A DNA stretch of 64,000 nt, taken from Paenibacillus pinisoli (GTDB lineage: Bacteria; Bacillota; Bacilli; Paenibacillales; Paenibacillaceae). The notes beneath the pieces were generated by a model, which was given only the letters and a program-made list of their open reading frames with translations, did no database searches and was not told the DNA's origin. Below, in pieces: positions 34,915 through 43,335 of this stretch. The DNA lies in the NCBI RefSeq assembly GCF_003605435.1, contig NZ_QXQB01000004.1, positions 620,001-684,000 of the forward strand, in the 5' to 3' direction. The position numbers and the translations under genes are program-made. How positions within the stretch are numbered: position 1 is the first letter of the stretch; every line of letters begins with the position of its first letter.

Positions 34915-35802
34915 ATGAACATGACACGAAGATTTTCGATCAACTGGAAAGAGAATGCATTTGCTTATGCCCTTCTGCTTCCATCGTTAGTGTTTTTGGT
35001 AATGTTTACGTTCTATCCGACATTCAAATCGATCTATCTCAGCTTCTTCAGCTCAACGTTCGGCGCGCAGAGCTTTGTCGGGTTCGAACAGTATGCCAGA
35101 GTGCTGTCGGATGATGTGTTTTTCAAGGTAATCAAAAACAATCTTATTCTCGTCATCGGCACGGTGCCAACCAGCCTGCTGCTAGCCATCTACATGGCGA
35201 TCTGGGTGAACAACAAGATGAAGGGCAACGGCTTTCTCAGAGCTTCGTTCTTCTACCCGACGCTGATCCCGATGATCTGTATTGCTAACATTTGGCTGTT
35301 CATCTATACGCCGGATTACGGACTGCTGGACAAGTTCCTTTCCTTATTCGGCATTGACGGCGCGAACTGGCTCGGCGAGCCGGGCTGGGTCATGTATTCG
35401 ATGATTGTGATGCTGATCTGGAAGGAAGCCGGATTTTTTATGATTTTCTATTTGGCGGGACTTCAGAATCTGCCGGGCGACGTCTATGAAGCGGCGAAGA
35501 TCGAAGGGGCGAAGCCGTTCCATGTTTTTCGCAAAATTACGTTCCCGCTCATCATGCCGACGACGCTGTTCTGCATGATCGTTGCGACGACGAATGCTTT
35601 CAAGCTGGTCGACCATCTGTACATCATGACCAAAGGCGGGCCGGACAATGCAAGCAATCTGTTGCTCTTCTTCCTTTATGAGACGGCATTCAGCTTCTGG
35701 GATATGGGCGCAGCATCTGTACTGACTGTCGTGTTGCTCGTTATTTTGCTGGCGATATCCATTTTCAACTACGCTTATCTGGATAAGCGCATCCACTACT
35801 AG
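34915..35802 (+). CDS. ABC transporter permease, MalF/UgpA type
   Basis: Inner-membrane subunit with six transmembrane helices in 295 residues and the EAA loop NLPGDVYEAAKIEGAKPFHVFRKITFPLI, which contacts the ATPase. First of two permeases. ATG 34915 is about 10 nt after AAGGTGG; GTG 34912 and ATG 34921 are alternatives. Separated from the binding-protein gene by an intercistronic hairpin. Confidence 0.92.
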   Translation: MNMTRRFSINWKENAFAYALLLPSLVFLVMFTFYPTFKSIYLSFFSSTFGAQSFVGFEQYARVLSDDVFFKVIKNNLILVIGTVPTSLLLAIYMAIWVNNKMKGNGFLRASFFYPTLIPMICIANIWLFIYTPDYGLLDKFLSLFGIDGANWLGEPGWVMYSMIVMLIWKEAGFFMIFYLAGLQNLPGDVYEAAKIEGAKPFHVFRKITFPLIMPTTLFCMIVATTNAFKLVDHLYIMTKGGPDNASNLLLFFLYETAFSFWDMGAASVLTVVLLVILLAISIFNYAYLDKRIHY

Positions 35803-35820
35803 GAAAGGGAGTGCAGGTGT

Positions 35821-36633
35821 ATGTACCGAGTCATTAATCGAACCCTCATTGTATTGCTGGGCATTCTCTTTATTATGCCGCTAGTGTGGACGGTGCTGAC
35901 CTCGTTTACGCCGTCAATTGAGGTTATTACACGCATGAACCCGTTTTCGGTGAAAAATCCGACCTTCGGCAATTATTTGGCGGCATGGGAGACGATCCCC
36001 TTCCTGCAATATTACTTGAACACGATCATCATCGTGCTGGGCATTCTGGCGGTGCAGATGATTACCGTTACGCTGGCGGCTTACGCTTTTGCCAGATTGA
36101 CATTCATCGGCTCCAGCTTTATCTTTATCGTCTTTCTGGTGCAGATCATGATTCCGCCGGACATTCTGATCTTCCCGAACTACGCCATTATGAAGGAGCT
36201 TAACCTGATCGACTCCAAGCTGGCCATTATGCTGCCGTATTGGGCGTCCTCCTTTGGCGTCTTCCTGCTCCGTCAGACGTTCAAGCAAATTCCGGTCGAC
36301 CTGGATGATGCGACGAAAGTAGACGGCTGCAAATGGTGGCAGACGCTGTTCTACGTCTATCTGCCTTCGGCGAAGCCGACTTATGTCGCGTTCGGCCTGA
36401 TCTCGGTCAGCACCCATTGGAGCAACTTCATGTGGCCGCTGATCGTTACCAACTCGGTGGAATCCAGACCGCTGACGGTCGGCATTGCGATCTTCGCGCA
36501 GTCCTTCGAGACCGGCGCCCAATGGGGAACGGTAACGGCTGCAACTGTCCTGGTTATCCTGCCGTTGCTGGCAGCGTTCTTCTTCTTCCAGAGACAGTTC
36601 GTTGACAGCTTCATGCATTCCGGATTGAAGTAG
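35821..36633 (+). CDS. ABC transporter permease, MalG/UgpE type
   Basis: Second permease, 270 aa with six transmembrane helices and the EAA loop QIPVDLDDATKVDGCKWWQTLF. Pairs with the upstream permease. AGGGAG precedes ATG 35821. No ATPase gene follows, so a shared MsmX/UgpC-type ATPase encoded elsewhere is presumably used, as is common in Bacillota. Confidence 0.92.
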   Translation: MYRVINRTLIVLLGILFIMPLVWTVLTSFTPSIEVITRMNPFSVKNPTFGNYLAAWETIPFLQYYLNTIIIVLGILAVQMITVTLAAYAFARLTFIGSSFIFIVFLVQIMIPPDILIFPNYAIMKELNLIDSKLAIMLPYWASSFGVFLLRQTFKQIPVDLDDATKVDGCKWWQTLFYVYLPSAKPTYVAFGLISVSTHWSNFMWPLIVTNSVESRPLTVGIAIFAQSFETGAQWGTVTAATVLVILPLLAAFFFFQRQFVDSFMHSGLK

Positions 36634-36642
36634 GAGGCTGTT

Positions 36643-37392
36643 ATGGAAATTGTATTTATGGGTACGGCATGTGCAGCCTCAGGGCGGGACAGGGACAACA
36701 CGTCGCTGCTTCTGCGCGGCGAAAGCGGCAGTACGATGATTGATATTAGCGGCAATCCCTTGGGCAAATTGAAGCAGCTGGGCATGGGCACGGACGAAGT
36801 GGCCAGACTGGTGCTGACGCATCGGCATATCGACCATATCTACGGGCTTCCTTCCTTGCTGTGGGGCATGTGGCTGGACGGCCGTCAGAAGCCTCTGGAT
36901 ATTTATTGCGACCAAGGAGACCGGGAGTGGCTGGAGGGCTGGATCGGCCAGCTCGGCATGTCTGAGTGGCCAGCCGAGTTCAAAGCTGTCATTCGAACCT
37001 ATGCTTGGGAGCAGCCCGCTGTATTGATCAGTGAACCGGATATGGTGCTGTCAATCTTCCCCGGCAAGCACGCGGTGCCGACGGTTGGCATCAAGGTGGA
37101 GCATGAAGGGCGGATAGCGGTCTATTCTTCAGATACTGAGCTGAATCCCGCGATTAAAGCGATGAGCCGCATCGATCTGCTCATTCATGAAGCGACGACG
37201 GCAAGAGCGCCGCTGGCATCGCACAGCAGCCTGCATGCCATCATTCAATATTACGGCTGGACGGCTGTGCGCCGGCTTGTATTCGTGCATCTGACCGATG
37301 GCGAGCCTTATGACGAGGTATTCGCTGAAGCGCCAGCCTTTATCCGTTCCCGGATGAAGCTGGCGCAGGACATGGAGAGCGAGCTGCTATAG
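36643..37392 (+). CDS. MBL-fold metallohydrolase (RNase Z / PhnP-like)
   Basis: The 249-aa protein has the metal motif LTHRHIDHIYG (HxHxDH), an N-terminal FMGTACAASGRDRDNTSLLL strand-loop as in RNase Z/PhnP-like phosphodiesterases, and YSSDTELN with HEATT later. Located between transporter and glpP with a 9-nt gap, so an inferred role is cleavage of an imported glycerophosphodiester or cyclic glycerophosphate. It is too short and lacks the exosite of tRNase Z. Substrate unproven. Confidence 0.8.
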   Translation: MEIVFMGTACAASGRDRDNTSLLLRGESGSTMIDISGNPLGKLKQLGMGTDEVARLVLTHRHIDHIYGLPSLLWGMWLDGRQKPLDIYCDQGDREWLEGWIGQLGMSEWPAEFKAVIRTYAWEQPAVLISEPDMVLSIFPGKHAVPTVGIKVEHEGRIAVYSSDTELNPAIKAMSRIDLLIHEATTARAPLASHSSLHAIIQYYGWTAVRRLVFVHLTDGEPYDEVFAEAPAFIRSRMKLAQDMESELL

Positions 37393-37466
37393 GAATTGGC
37401 GGCTAACGCTGTTGATTGAACCGGAGACTAGGGAGATAGCGTTGAATCAACGATGAGGTGATAGCG

Positions 37467-38072
37467 ATGAGAAAAGAGCATGACGGCGCCAGACGAATGG
37501 CGTATTTCCTGAAGCGCAAGCCGATTATTACATCTCTGATGAACGAGGAAGAGCTGCAGTCCGTGCTGGCGACAAGCTCCAGTGTCGTCTTTATTCTGAA
37601 GACGGATATTTTCCGAATCGATGCCATAGTTGAAGGGATCAGAGACGCCGGCAAGCTGTCCTTTGTACATTTTGATCTCATAGACGGAATCGGCAAGGAT
37701 AAGACCGGGGTAGCTTACCTCGCGGAGAAGGTAGGCATCGACGGCATTGTGACTACCAAAAATAACATTATTGCGGAAGCCAAAAAACTGGGTTTGCTAA
37801 CGGTCCAGCGCCTGTTCGTCTTCGATTCCGTCTCGCTGGAGAACGGGATCAAGATGACGAAAGCCTCAGAGCCGGATGCAATCGAGGTGCTCCCCGGCAT
37901 GGTGTGCCAGCGGATTATGGGGCGCATTCGCGCCGAGCTGGACATTCCGATTATTGCCGGCGGCTTGATGGTGGATATGCAGGATTACGAGCTTGCGCTG
38001 AAGAGCGGCGTTATCGGCATATCGACCTCCAGCAAGGAATTGTGGCGCTGGCAGGATCAGCATATGGGCTGA
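37467..38072 (+). CDS. glpP: Glycerol-3-phosphate-responsive antiterminator GlpP
   Basis: RNA-binding antiterminator activated by glycerol 3-phosphate. The 201-aa TIM-barrel-like protein shows VHFDLIDGIGKDKTGVAYLA, GIVTTKNNIIAEAKKLGLLTVQRLFVFDS, IEVLPGM and PIIAGGLM, and a final ISTSSKELW, all aligned with Bacillus GlpP. It starts PRK-like with a basic N terminus (MRKEHDGARRMAYFLKRK). ATG 37467 is 6 nt after GAGGTG. As last gene of the transport operon it may control its own leader. Confidence 0.93.
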   Translation: MRKEHDGARRMAYFLKRKPIITSLMNEEELQSVLATSSSVVFILKTDIFRIDAIVEGIRDAGKLSFVHFDLIDGIGKDKTGVAYLAEKVGIDGIVTTKNNIIAEAKKLGLLTVQRLFVFDSVSLENGIKMTKASEPDAIEVLPGMVCQRIMGRIRAELDIPIIAGGLMVDMQDYELALKSGVIGISTSSKELWRWQDQHMG

Positions 38073-38209
38073 GCCAGTCAATAAGCGTGACTATTGTTCG
38101 GCAAGTGCAGGCAGCCAGAGAACTGACATGCCGATGCGGGAATAGATGAACGGTCCTGCCAGAAGGCAGGCATCAATATCATAATCTCAAACGTTTGGTT
38201 AGGGCGGGA

Positions 38210-38236
38210 AGCTGGCGCTTAGGCGCCGGCTTTTTG
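38210..38236 (+). terminator. Terminator after glpP
   Basis: AGCTGGCGC (38210-38218) pairs with GCGCCGGCT (38223-38231) with a TTAG loop, followed by T tract. Ends the transporter-MBL-glpP operon. Confidence 0.85.
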
Positions 38237-38370
38237 TCTTTGCTTAGGAAATTATGCATTTTAGAATGGATACATTCGTCGAAATGAGAGCTCAAAGCAG
38301 CAAAAAACCTTCTTAAAGTTGCTGAAGCAGGTCCTGAAGCGGGGGTAGCTATTTTTTTGAAATTTGTAAG

Positions 38371-38546
38371 GGAACTACGAGACGCTATTTGCCCGTTTTT
38401 CTACCATTTTTATACGTAAAAGAACTGAGAGTCCTTATACGCCCTTAATGAACCGTAATATGGGGCGGACGGTGCAAATAAGGCTTTCTCATTCCGTTAG
38501 ACGTTAAAACATATCTAAAATCGAAGCATAGAGTCTCTCAGTTCCT
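38371..38546. repeat. Degenerate GGAACTGAGAG intergenic repeat, three copies
   Basis: GGAACTACGAGACGCTAT at 38371, AGAACTGAGAGTCCTTAT at 38421 and, inverted, the complement of AGGAACTGAGAGACTCTAT at 38527-38546. All sit in the non-coding gap 38073-39217. Similar elements look common between Paenibacillus genes, by recollection only. Confidence 0.5.
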
Positions 38547-38845
38547 TTAGGAGGCAGAATAGGATCGCACACTTGTGATCTTCAATCGCCCGCAGGGTGA
38601 GTTCGTTCTGGTATGTTCTGATTAGTGTGATTGTTTGTATGATCTATCGTATAAATTCAAAGAGTTGAATGGGTGAAAGAAGATATTTGTACGTAAATCG
38701 TACAAATCGTTTCGAATCAAATGGATGATACATAGTTTTTGTATGACGAATCGCACAAGGTAAATTTGTGGAAAAGCGCGCCCTGAGTATTTCTGCCTGA
38801 GCAGGAATGACCGGGGTGTGTTTTTTTATTATTGGAAACAATCCG

Positions 38846-39022
38846 TTAATCCTGCAGTGATTGCAGTTTCTGAAGCAGCAGATTTTTATGGTCCCCTGCA
38901 AGACAAAGAAGAGTGAAGCTTTTTTCTGTGATCAGTGAATGAAGCCTGGCCGCTTCCTGCCTTGCAAGGTTATAGAGAGAGCGGTCAATGCTGCCGTTTA
39001 GCATGGCATCTTCAATCCGCAT
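38846..39022 (-). CDS. Possible small protein, 58 aa
   Basis: A minus-strand frame from ATG 39022 gives MRIEDAMLNGSIDRSLYNLA and continues amphipathically to a QKLQSLQD end, with Leu/Glu/Arg-rich coding-like composition. The only good Shine-Dalgarno (GGGAGGAG, 39041-39048) is about 20 nt away, near a different ATG whose frame stops at once, so this may be a decayed or frameshifted gene. Family unknown. Confidence 0.3.
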   Translation of the reverse strand: MRIEDAMLNGSIDRSLYNLARQEAARLHSLITEKSFTLLCLAGDHKNLLLQKLQSLQD

Positions 39023-39141
39023 ATTTTCTTTTCATTTCATCTCCTCCCTTATGATAATCTTCGTACTTTATGGTTACAGAAGTGGCAGTCAGCACAATGA
39101 TGCGACCACATCCTAACAGTAAATCCTCTGCTTTGGAATAA

Positions 39142-39169
39142 TTTCCAGCGTTAGCGTCAACACTGGAAA
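39142..39169. promoter_or_regulatory. Inverted repeat upstream of dacF
   Basis: TTTCCAG-N-GTT and AAC-N-CTGGAAA are matched arms around a 6-nt centre, about 50 nt before dacF. It could be an operator or an RNA hairpin; no T tract follows. Confidence 0.5.
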
Positions 39170-39217
39170 GGAAAATAGTGCCGTATTGCACATCTATCTA
39201 TCAGGAGGGACATTTCG

Positions 39218-40399
39218 TTGAAGAGATCAGTAGCTTCATTAATCGCAATAGTTATGACATGTACGCTCATGCTGCCGGCAGCGGCGCTCGCTGAGGAGAA
39301 GTTGCCGCAGCAGGGTGCAAGCACGATTGACCTGGCGCCGTCGGCAAGGTCTTCCATCTTAATGGATGCCGATACCGGTACGATAATCTACGAGAAGAAC
39401 AGCCATGACAGGCTTCCGCCTGCCAGCATTACGAAGATTATGACGCTGCTGCTCGTCATGGAGGCTTTGGATGAAGGGAAAATCAAGCTGACCGACATGG
39501 TGCGCACAAGCGAATATGCAGCATCAATGGGCGGATCGCAAATCTTCCTGGAGCAAGGCGAAGAGATGTCCGTGGAGGATATGATCAAGGGCATCGCGCT
39601 GGCATCGGGCAACGACGCATCGGTTGCGATGGCGGAGAAGCTTGCGGGCACAGAGAGCCAATTCGTCGCCATGATGAATGAGAAGGCTAAGGAACTCGGC
39701 ATGAATGATACGCAATTCGTCAATCCGAACGGACTCCCGGTGGAAGGACATTATTCCTCCGCCCATGATATTGCTGTCATGTCTAGAGAACTGTTGAAGC
39801 ATTCTGAAGTAACAAAATATACAGGACTCTATCAGGATTACCTTCGGAAATCATCAGAGAAGCCGTTCTGGCTTGTCAATACGAACAAGCTTGTCCGCTT
39901 CTATAGCGGTGCGGACGGCCTGAAGACCGGCTTTACAAGCGAGGCCAAGTACTGCTTGTCCGCGACGGCGAAGCGGGATGGCCTGCGCGTGATCGCGGTT
40001 GTGATGGGCGAGCCGACGACCAAGCACCGGAACAACGAAGTATCTCAGATGTTCGACTTTGCGTTCGCCCAGTACATGAATTATCCGATTGTAGGCGAAG
40101 GCGATCCGATCGGTACGGCGCGCATTGAGAAGGGCATGGAGTCTGAGCTGCAGCTTGTTGCTGAGAAGCCATACAACCTGCTGCTGAAGAAGGGGACCTC
40201 GACAGGAGACATCCGCCATGAACTGAAGCTGAACGAGAAGCTGAAGGCGCCGATTAAGGAAGGCCAATCCATCGGCAAGCTGATCGTCTACCAGGGCGAC
40301 CAGGTGCTTAAGGAGTATGATGTGGCCGCGCCGAAGAAGATCGACAAGGCAAGCTGGTGGAAGCTGCTCGGCCGGGCAGCGGGCGGATTATTCCATTAA
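39218..40399 (+). CDS. dacF: D-alanyl-D-alanine carboxypeptidase DacF
   Basis: Penicillin-binding DD-carboxypeptidase (S11) trimming peptidoglycan stem peptides; in Bacillus DacF is made in the forespore and sits before spoIIA. The 393-aa protein has a signal peptide (about residues 1-26), catalytic SxxK in PASITKIM, SGN in ASGNDASVA and KTG in GLKTGFTSEA, then a beta-rich C-terminal domain and an amphipathic membrane-anchoring tail. TTG 39218 follows AGGAGGGA. Confidence 0.92.
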   Translation: MKRSVASLIAIVMTCTLMLPAAALAEEKLPQQGASTIDLAPSARSSILMDADTGTIIYEKNSHDRLPPASITKIMTLLLVMEALDEGKIKLTDMVRTSEYAASMGGSQIFLEQGEEMSVEDMIKGIALASGNDASVAMAEKLAGTESQFVAMMNEKAKELGMNDTQFVNPNGLPVEGHYSSAHDIAVMSRELLKHSEVTKYTGLYQDYLRKSSEKPFWLVNTNKLVRFYSGADGLKTGFTSEAKYCLSATAKRDGLRVIAVVMGEPTTKHRNNEVSQMFDFAFAQYMNYPIVGEGDPIGTARIEKGMESELQLVAEKPYNLLLKKGTSTGDIRHELKLNEKLKAPIKEGQSIGKLIVYQGDQVLKEYDVAAPKKIDKASWWKLLGRAAGGLFH

Positions 40400-40457
40400 G
40401 CTGTCATTTTGCAGCTTTTGTCAGCTCCTAGCGGTATGCTTCTAGTTTTGTCGGTGT

Positions 40458-40487
40458 GCAGGAATCGGAAGGTCATTTAGAGAATTG
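40458..40487 (+). promoter_or_regulatory. Sigma-H promoter of the spoIIA operon
   Basis: GCAGGAATC (40458-40466) and AGAGAATTG (40479-40487) fit RnAGGAwww and RnnGAATww, spaced 12 nt. A 0A-box-like TGTCGGT lies just upstream (40449). In Bacillus spoIIA is expressed by sigma-H with Spo0A-P, so this agrees with known control. Confidence 0.75.
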
Positions 40488-40541
40488 CTAGTTCTATCTC
40501 GGCAAGAGTATCCATTACCCTGAAGGAGATGAACAGCGCGA

Positions 40542-40895
40542 ATGAGTCTGCAAATTGAATTGGAGCATTACCGCAAGGTGCTGATTGTGCGGTTGCATGG
40601 CGAGCTTGACCATCATACGGCGGATATCGTCCGCTACAAGATGGAGGAAGCCTTACTGCGCGAAAGCGTCTCCCATGTCATTCTGAGCCTGAAGGATCTC
40701 GGGTTCATGGACAGCTCGGGACTAGGCGTCATATTGGGCCGCTACAAGCAAGTGAAGGCCAAGGGCGGCAAGATGGTAGTCTGTGATGTCAATCCCGCCG
40801 TCCGCAGATTGTTCGAGTTGTCGGGATTGTTCAAAATCATTGCCATTCACGACAATGAGCGCAGCGCGATTACGAGTTTGGAGGTGGTGTCATGA
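40542..40895 (+). CDS. spoIIAA: Anti-sigma-F factor antagonist SpoIIAA
   Basis: STAS-domain protein that frees sigma-F when unphosphorylated. The 117-aa protein has the phosphorylatable serine in [14 protein letters not shown] and the N-terminal [12 protein letters not shown] strand. GAAGGAG precedes ATG. Overlaps spoIIAB by 4 nt. Confidence 0.96.
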   Translation: MSLQIELEHYRKVLIVRLHGELDHHTADIVRYKMEEALLRESVSHVILSLKDLGFMDSSGLGVILGRYKQVKAKGGKMVVCDVNPAVRRLFELSGLFKIIAIHDNERSAITSLEVVS

Positions 40896-41338
40896 CAAGC
40901 CGCAACGAATTGAAGCTGTCGTTCAGCGCCCGTTCGGAGAATGAAGCCTTTGCTCGCATCGCAGTCGCGGCGTTCGTATCCCAGCTTGACCCGACGATGG
41001 AAGAGTTGAATGACCTGAAGACGGCTGTATCGGAAGCCGTCACGAACGCGATCATACACGGCTATGAAAGCGACGCGACGAAAATGGTGGATATTGAAGC
41101 CGTGATCGACCGCGACATGGTTTCCATCGTCATATCGGATCACGGACGCGGTATTGAGGACGTTGAGCTGGCACGCCAGCCGCTTTATACGTCGAAGCCG
41201 GAGCTGGAACGCTCCGGAATGGGATTTACGATCATGGAAAACTTTATGGACCGCTTCGAGGTTTCCAGCTCGGTAGGCGGCGGAACCCGGGTAGACATGC
41301 AGAAGAGAATCGAGTCAAAAAAAGCGCTCTATAACTAG
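40892..41338 (+). CDS. spoIIAB: Anti-sigma-F factor SpoIIAB
   Basis: GHKL kinase that binds sigma-F and phosphorylates SpoIIAA. The 148-aa protein has the N box [25 protein letters not shown] (G1) and [24 protein letters not shown] lies before ATG 40892. Confidence 0.96.
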   Translation: MTSRNELKLSFSARSENEAFARIAVAAFVSQLDPTMEELNDLKTAVSEAVTNAIIHGYESDATKMVDIEAVIDRDMVSIVISDHGRGIEDVELARQPLYTSKPELERSGMGFTIMENFMDRFEVSSSVGGGTRVDMQKRIESKKALYN

Positions 41339-41357
41339 AGCATAGGGGTTGAGCCTC

Positions 41358-42113
41358 ATGGATGTCGATTTGAAGCAAACAGCCCAGCCTTATTTGGACG
41401 ACGCGGAAGTAAAGCGTCTGATCGCTCTCAGCCAATCGGGGGACACCGTCGCGCGCGATACGCTTGTCAGCTGCAACATCAGACTGGTCTGGTCTGTCGT
41501 GCAGCGCTTCATCAACCGGGGCTATGAGCCCGAGGATCTGTTCCAGATCGGCTGTATCGGACTGCTGAAGTCGGTCGATAAGTTCGATCTGTCGTACGAC
41601 GTGAAATTTTCGACGTATGCGGTTCCGATGATCATTGGAGAGATTCAGCGGTTTCTAAGAGACGACGGCACACTGAAGGTAAGCCGCTCGCTCAAGGAGA
41701 CGGCGAACAAGGTGCGCAAGATGAAGGATGAGCTGTCGAAGACGCTGGGAAGGCTGCCGACGATCTCGGAGGTCGCGGAGCGTCTCGGCATTACGCCGGA
41801 GGATGTCGTATTCGCACAGGAAGCGAACAAGCCGCCTACCTCGATTCACGAGACGGTGTTCGAGAATGACGGCGACCCTATTACGCTGATGGATCAGATA
41901 GCCGACGACTCCCAGGAGCGTTGGTTCGATAAGCTGGCGCTTGTAGAAGCGATTGAAGGGCTGAGCGAGAGGGAGCGCCTTATTGTCTACTTGCGTTATT
42001 ACAGGGACAAGACGCAATCCGAGGTCGCCAGCAGGCTAGGCATATCGCAGGTGCAGGTATCGCGCCTGGAGAAAAAAATATTGCAGTCAATCAGAGACCA
42101 AATCGCTCAATAG
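41358..42113 (+). CDS. sigF: RNA polymerase sigma-F factor
   Basis: First forespore-specific sigma factor (SpoIIAC). The 251-aa protein has region 2 with RFINRGYEPEDLFQIGCIGLLKS, and region 4 helix-turn-helix QSEVASRLGISQVQVSRLE. ATG 41358 is 9 nt after AGGGG; TTG 41349 is a weaker option. Its stop is in the following terminator. Confidence 0.96.
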   Translation: MDVDLKQTAQPYLDDAEVKRLIALSQSGDTVARDTLVSCNIRLVWSVVQRFINRGYEPEDLFQIGCIGLLKSVDKFDLSYDVKFSTYAVPMIIGEIQRFLRDDGTLKVSRSLKETANKVRKMKDELSKTLGRLPTISEVAERLGITPEDVVFAQEANKPPTSIHETVFENDGDPITLMDQIADDSQERWFDKLALVEAIEGLSERERLIVYLRYYRDKTQSEVASRLGISQVQVSRLEKKILQSIRDQIAQ

Positions 42114-42128
42114 CGGTTTGGTCTTTTT
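42095..42128 (+). terminator. Terminator after sigF
   Basis: AGACCAAA and TTTGGTCT arms with inner CGCT/AGCG, followed by five T; overlaps the end of sigF. Confidence 0.9.
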
Positions 42129-42152
42129 ATTGTGCCGCTTCATTTTTTTGGC

Positions 42153-42183
42153 TGAGTATCCTTATCCTCCTTGTCTCATACTA
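42153..42183 (+). promoter_or_regulatory. Sigma-G (or sigma-F) promoter of spoVA genes
   Basis: TGAGTA (42153-42158) and CATACTA (42177-42183), 18 nt apart, closely match the forespore consensus TGAATA / CATACTA. spoVA is a known sigma-G target in Bacillus. Confidence 0.75.
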
Positions 42184-42228
42184 ATCGGGAAACGAAAAGC
42201 CATGAAAGGGCAGAAGGGAAGATGACAT

Positions 42229-42882
42229 ATGGGCAATTCCGGCCATGGGGTCCTCTATCTGCGATTGAAGAAAAGAATCTATATCCGTCCCCTGCACATC
42301 ATCACGCTAGGGCAAGTGGCGAGGCTGCTGACCGAGGATGACGGGATGGAGGAGCGGCTGAGGGAGCTTAAGCTCTATGAGCATCATAAGCAGGACGGGA
42401 ATCGCGTCGTGATCGATATTCTCCAGATCGTGAAGACGATCCGTCTGCTGTATCCCGATCTCTCTATTGAGACATACGGCGATCCCCAGGTGCTGCTGAT
42501 GGTCGCGGACAAGCCGGTGAAGCCGCGGTATGCGCTGCTTGTGCTGGCATGGCTGCTGCTCTTCTTCGGAGCGGGACTGGCCATTATGAACTTCCATACG
42601 GATGTCAGCATGAAGGAGGTTCATATTCGCATTGTCGAGCTGGTTACAGGTAAGAAGACGGAGCATCCGCTGTGGTTCCAGATCCCTTATTCGTTCGGCG
42701 TCGGACTGGGCATGGTGCTGTTCTTCAACCATATCTTCCGCAAGCGGTTCAATGAAGAGCCCAACCCGCTTGAAGTCGAGCTGTTCATGTATCAGGAAAA
42801 TATCAATGATTACGTCATTGCGGATGAGATGAGGAAGAAGGCAGATTACGACCAGCTGCACGGCGGCGGTTCCCATGATTAG
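42229..42882 (+). CDS. spoVAA: Stage V sporulation protein AA
   Basis: Component of the spore dipicolinic-acid channel machinery. The 217-aa protein has a cytoplasmic N-terminal domain (1-95, LYLRLKKRIYIRPLHIITLG) and two transmembrane helices (about 100-122, 145-165). Overlaps spoVAB by 8 nt. Confidence 0.9.
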   Translation: MGNSGHGVLYLRLKKRIYIRPLHIITLGQVARLLTEDDGMEERLRELKLYEHHKQDGNRVVIDILQIVKTIRLLYPDLSIETYGDPQVLLMVADKPVKPRYALLVLAWLLLFFGAGLAIMNFHTDVSMKEVHIRIVELVTGKKTEHPLWFQIPYSFGVGLGMVLFFNHIFRKRFNEEPNPLEVELFMYQENINDYVIADEMRKKADYDQLHGGGSHD

Positions 42883-43303
42883 CGCGCTGCAGAATTTGTT
42901 CATTGCTGTGCTTGGCATAGGCGGGGGACTCGCGGTCGGAAGCGGGCTTGTGGCGCTGCTTATCGTATTCGACCTGATTCCGAGGCTTGCGCAGCTGACG
43001 AACGCCTTCCGGCTGTCGATCTGGTTCGAGACGGCAATTATTACAGGGGCGTTGTACTGGACGTTCGCCGACTTTATGGACTGGCGCTTGTCGCTGACCG
43101 CGCCGCTTGTGCTGAGCGGGGCGGGATTGTTCGACGGAATATTCGTCGGCATGCTCGCAGCGGCGCTGACGGAAGTGATGAATGTGCTGCCGATACTGGC
43201 GAAGCGGTTGCAGCTATCGCGCTATATCATAGGGCTATTGATGGCAATGGTGCTGGGCAAAACGCTCGGTTCCCTGTTCGATTGGCTAGTATTCCAGTGG
43301 TAA
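42875..43303 (+). CDS. spoVAB: Stage V sporulation protein AB
   Basis: A 142-aa protein with four transmembrane helices; begins MISALQNLFIAVLGIGGGLA and contains FDGIFVGMLAAALTEVMNVLPI, typical of SpoVAB. Translationally coupled to spoVAA. Confidence 0.9.
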   Translation: MISALQNLFIAVLGIGGGLAVGSGLVALLIVFDLIPRLAQLTNAFRLSIWFETAIITGALYWTFADFMDWRLSLTAPLVLSGAGLFDGIFVGMLAAALTEVMNVLPILAKRLQLSRYIIGLLMAMVLGKTLGSLFDWLVFQW

Positions 43304-43335
43304 GGCGAGCAAACAGAAAACGAGGTGGACCGATC

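Noticed and set aside
38644-38901. 85-codon minus-strand frame in the intergenic gap
   Set aside because: No ribosome site, Cys/His/Phe-rich random-looking product, and it overlaps a more coding-like 58-aa frame.
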